Positions 21,207 to 23,455 of a DNA stretch of 23,455 nucleotides are shown piece after piece. Every line of letters starts with the position of its first letter. Within the stretch, counting starts at the first letter, position 1. A program made the translations under genes and the position numbers. Where the stretch lies: IMG/VR virus record IMGVR_UViG_3300042695_002574, positions 1-23,455 of that record. One strand, written 5' to 3'. The notes under the pieces were generated by a model. It saw only the letters and a list, made by a program, of their open reading frames with translations, was not told the origin of the DNA and searched no databases. The stretch is from a virus.

Positions 21207-22253
21207 ATGTCTAAGATTCTCGACAAAATCAAAAAATTGTATGATAAAAGTTTATCTGCAAAAGAATTAGGTAATCAAGCAGAAGCTGAAGCTTTTTTAG
21301 CCAAAGCAACTGAATTATTAGCAGAACATAATTTATCATTTTCTGACCTTAAAAGTGATGAAGAAAAAGAAGAAGAAATATTTTTTGATGAAGAACAAGG
21401 AAGACATTTCCCTTTATATGATAAGCCTGAACAAGGTAGGTGGAGAATGGATTTATTAGCTACTTTAGCAAAAAATAATTTTTGTACTTGTATTTATAGA
21501 GGAAATGGTACAGCTTATTTTAGAGGTTTTTTAATTGGTACACCAACAAATATTGAAATAGTAAGATATTTATATGAAATTAGTCAAAATTTATTTCCTG
21601 AATTAGCTGCACAATCTTATACAGCTAAAGTTCTTGAAATTAGAAAAGAATTTACATATAAAGGTGTTACAGCTGCAGATGCCCATTCTAATATGATTGA
21701 TAAAATTCAATTAGAATTAGATAAAATTAGTAATGCATCTTTACTTTCAGCATTTTTTAGTAAAGACCCTTTAAATCAAACTAAAATAAAAACTTTTAGT
21801 CAAGCTTTAAAATTAAAACCAGAAGACTTTATGCCTTCTTCTTATAAAGAAGATATTTTAAATAAAGTTGAACAAGATTGGATTTTAAAAAATGTTAATA
21901 AATTATCTGGTTTAATCTCTGATAGAAGTACATATATTAGAAATTTTTTATTAGGTGTTCCTCATGGTATTAGCAAAAAAATGCAACAACAAAAAGAAAG
22001 TTTTGGTGTTAGAGAAGAAGAAAATAATGTGCCACAAGAAAAAACACTTAATGCTCTTATAAAAGTAAATAAACAAGATTTGGAAAAATTCATAGATAAT
22101 AAATTTCCAAATATAAAATCTATTTCAAATGCTTCTTCATCAATTTTTGATAAAAATGCATTTAAAGATGGTTTAAAAAGTGGTTTTGATAAATCTTTTA
22201 ATAGAGGTTTAAATACAAATACTACAAATAGTAAAGTAAATTTATTAAATTAA
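21207..22253 (+). CDS. DUF2786-domain phage protein
   Basis: 348 residues. Residues 4-48 form a DUF2786-type helical unit: ILDKIKKLYDKS, then NQAEAEAFLAKATELLAEHN. The next part, with WRMDLLATLAKNNFC (about 77-91), YRGNGTAYFRGF and IEIVRYLYEI, follows the companion domain usual after DUF2786. A long charged helical region comes next, and the C-terminus repeats the KDGLKSGFDKSFNRG form. The role of these proteins is unknown; they are common in phages and mobile elements. Monocistronic, with its own promoter, conserved leader and terminator, and probably expressed together with the other two leader-bearing genes. Confidence 0.78.
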   Translation: MSKILDKIKKLYDKSLSAKELGNQAEAEAFLAKATELLAEHNLSFSDLKSDEEKEEEIFFDEEQGRHFPLYDKPEQGRWRMDLLATLAKNNFCTCIYRGNGTAYFRGFLIGTPTNIEIVRYLYEISQNLFPELAAQSYTAKVLEIRKEFTYKGVTAADAHSNMIDKIQLELDKISNASLLSAFFSKDPLNQTKIKTFSQALKLKPEDFMPSSYKEDILNKVEQDWILKNVNKLSGLISDRSTYIRNFLLGVPHGISKKMQQQKESFGVREEENNVPQEKTLNALIKVNKQDLEKFIDNKFPNIKSISNASSSIFDKNAFKDGLKSGFDKSFNRGLNTNTTNSKVNLLN

Positions 22254-22280
22254 GATACGGATTAGTAAGTATAAATAAAA

Positions 22281-22315
22281 AACTCTCAAAGATAATTATC
22301 AATGAGAGTTTTTTT
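22281..22315 (+). terminator. Rho-independent terminator after the DUF2786 gene
   Basis: AACTCTCA (22281-22288) pairs with TGAGAGTT (22303-22310) around a 14-base loop, followed by five more Ts and preceded by an A-run, so it may work in both directions. Confidence 0.85.
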
Positions 22316-22322
22316 AACAAAA

Positions 22323-22354
22323 TTGTAAAATTAAATAAACTGTTTTTAATTTTT
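22323..22354 (+). promoter_or_regulatory. Weak candidate promoter for the reductase gene
   Basis: TTG at 22323-22325, 21 bases, TAATTTTT at 22347-22354 (one mismatch to TAnnTTTG). A promoter is expected here, since a strong terminator lies just upstream, but the match is ordinary for such AT-rich DNA. Confidence 0.3.
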
Positions 22355-22367
22355 ATGAACAAAATAG

Positions 22368-23455
22368 ATGAATAATCAAACTTTAGGCAAAAAAACATTT
22401 TTACTCAGCGATGAATTTATCCAAAATTATGCTAATAAAAAAGCACCTTTCGGTTTTAATGGTTTAGGAGAATTAGTTTATATGAGAACTTATTCTCGTT
22501 TAAAATGTGATTCATGCGGAGGTTCTCATATTGATAAAGAAAATAATACTACATTTTGTACTACTTGTGGAAGTAAAAATGTAAGAAATGAAAAATGGTT
22601 TGAAACAGTAAGAAGAGTAGTTGAAGGTACTTATTCAATTCAAAAAAATCATATAAATTATTATGATTTAGGTTGGGATGAAGAAAAAGCACAAAGAAGT
22701 GCTCAAGAAATGTATGAATTAATGTGGTCAATGAAGTTTTTACCTCCTGGTCGTGGATTATGGGCTATGGGTACAGATATTCTTGAAAAAAGAGGATTAT
22801 TTGCAGCATTAAATAATTGTGCATTTGTATCTACAGAAGATATTGATAAAACATTAACAAAACCATTTGAATTTTTAATGGATATGTCGATGTTAGGTGT
22901 TGGTGTAGGATTCGATGTTCGTGGTGAAGGAAAAATTGAAATAAAAAAACCAAGACCAACAACAGATACTAATATTTATGTTATTGAAGATAGTAGAGAA
23001 GGATGGGTTAAAAGTTTAAAATATGTATTACTTGGATATTTTAAAGGTTATGCTATACCTCATTTTGTATATGATGAAATACGTAAAGAAGGTGAACCAG
23101 TAAAAACATTTGGTGGTATAGCATGTGGTCCAGGTCCTTTAAAATACATGCATGAACAAATATGTAAAATGTTAGATGAATGTATAGGACAACCTATATC
23201 AATTACTAATATTGTTAATATTATGAATATGGAAGGTCAATGTGTTGTGGCTGGAGGTATTCGTAGAACAGCTGAAATTGTATTTGGTCCTCAAGACAAT
23301 GAAGAATATTTAACTTTAAAAGATTATTATTGGAATGCAGATAAACAATGTTATGAAGGTAATAAAGTTGAACGTGCAGAATATGGTTGGACTTCTAATA
23401 ATAGTATTTTTGCAGAAATAGGTCAAGATTATAAAAAAGTAGGTAAACAAACTGC
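22368..23455 (+). CDS. nrdJ: Adenosylcobalamin-dependent ribonucleoside-triphosphate reductase (class II), 3' partial
   Basis: The frame from the ATG at 22368 stays open to the window end (362 codons), about half of a typical ~740-residue enzyme. Recognised: FGFNGLGELVYMRTYSR near 28-44, RRVVEGTYSIQKNH near 82-95, MKFLPPGRGLWAMGT (122-136), NNCAFV with C151 as the likely redox cysteine, MLGVGVGFDVRG and CGPGPLKYMH. It converts NTPs to dNTPs using coenzyme B12, without oxygen. The radical cysteine and C-terminal cysteines lie beyond the window. Odd: residues 47-67 hold two CxxC pairs (CDSC, CTTC) within the normally continuous TYSR-to-ETVRRVVEG stretch, a zinc ribbon insertion. An upstream ATG at 22355 opens only a five-codon frame. 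A B12 supply in the host is implied. Confidence 0.93.
   Translation, partial: MNNQTLGKKTFLLSDEFIQNYANKKAPFGFNGLGELVYMRTYSRLKCDSCGGSHIDKENNTTFCTTCGSKNVRNEKWFETVRRVVEGTYSIQKNHINYYDLGWDEEKAQRSAQEMYELMWSMKFLPPGRGLWAMGTDILEKRGLFAALNNCAFVSTEDIDKTLTKPFEFLMDMSMLGVGVGFDVRGEGKIEIKKPRPTTDTNIYVIEDSREGWVKSLKYVLLGYFKGYAIPHFVYDEIRKEGEPVKTFGGIACGPGPLKYMHEQICKMLDECIGQPISITNIVNIMNMEGQCVVAGGIRRTAEIVFGPQDNEEYLTLKDYYWNADKQCYEGNKVERAEYGWTSNNSIFAEIGQDYKKVGKQT

Overview
The window is a very AT-rich (roughly three quarters A+T by eye), tightly packed stretch with every supported gene on the + strand. It reads as part of the DNA replication, recombination and nucleotide-metabolism region of a large tailed phage infecting a Bacteroidota host. 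The gene set (own C-family DNA polymerase, gp32-type single-strand binding protein, RecA/UvsX, SbcC/SbcD, RuvC-type resolvase, RNase HI, ThyX, a B12-dependent ribonucleotide reductase and free-standing homing endonucleases) points to a virus. The promoters have the Bacteroidota form (TTTG, 20 bases, TAnnTTTG) and start codons follow A-rich leaders rather than Shine-Dalgarno sites. Genes end at TAA, TAG and TGA in places consistent with the standard code, so no stop reassignment is seen. No tRNA, CRISPR array or insertion sequence was recognised.

Layout. 2-3668: DNA polymerase III alpha (5' truncated by the window) and a coiled, possibly UvsY-like protein. 3680-4256: a beta-rich, structural-looking protein as a separate unit with its own candidate promoter and terminator. 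4272-5240: a DUF932-like protein with promoter, leader and terminator. 5275-11849: single-strand binding protein, a hairpin, homing endonuclease 1, SbcD, RecA and SbcC. 11845-13266: homing endonuclease 2 (Endo VII/HNH type), RuvC-like resolvase and a small protein. 13269-16327: promoter, P-loop kinase-like protein, ThyX, homing endonuclease 3, an FmdB-like zinc protein and a small unknown. 16331-17126: an unusually GC-rich, structured island, a palindromic operator-like site and a double winged-helix protein. 17183-17785: RNase HI and its terminator, overlapping the next promoter. 17826-21101: a zinc-motif phage protein followed by eight mostly small unknown genes. 21109-22315: a DUF2786 protein with promoter, leader and terminator. 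22368-end: a class II ribonucleotide reductase cut by the window end.

How the genes fit together. Polymerase, single-strand binding protein, RecA, SbcCD, resolvase, RNase HI and the possible recombination mediator form a nearly complete recombination-dependent replication machine like that of T4 but with different polymerase ancestry. ThyX, the kinase-like protein and the reductase supply nucleotides. The homing endonucleases sit at the edges of these essential genes. Two of them end on a TGA borrowed from the catalytic-aspartate codon of the downstream gene.

The most unusual items are: (1) the GC-rich folded island plus palindrome plus winged-helix gene at 16331-17126; (2) a promoter-leader module repeated three times, with twin AATTGTAAA elements ending at the start codon; (3) the stop-codon overlaps of the homing endonucleases.
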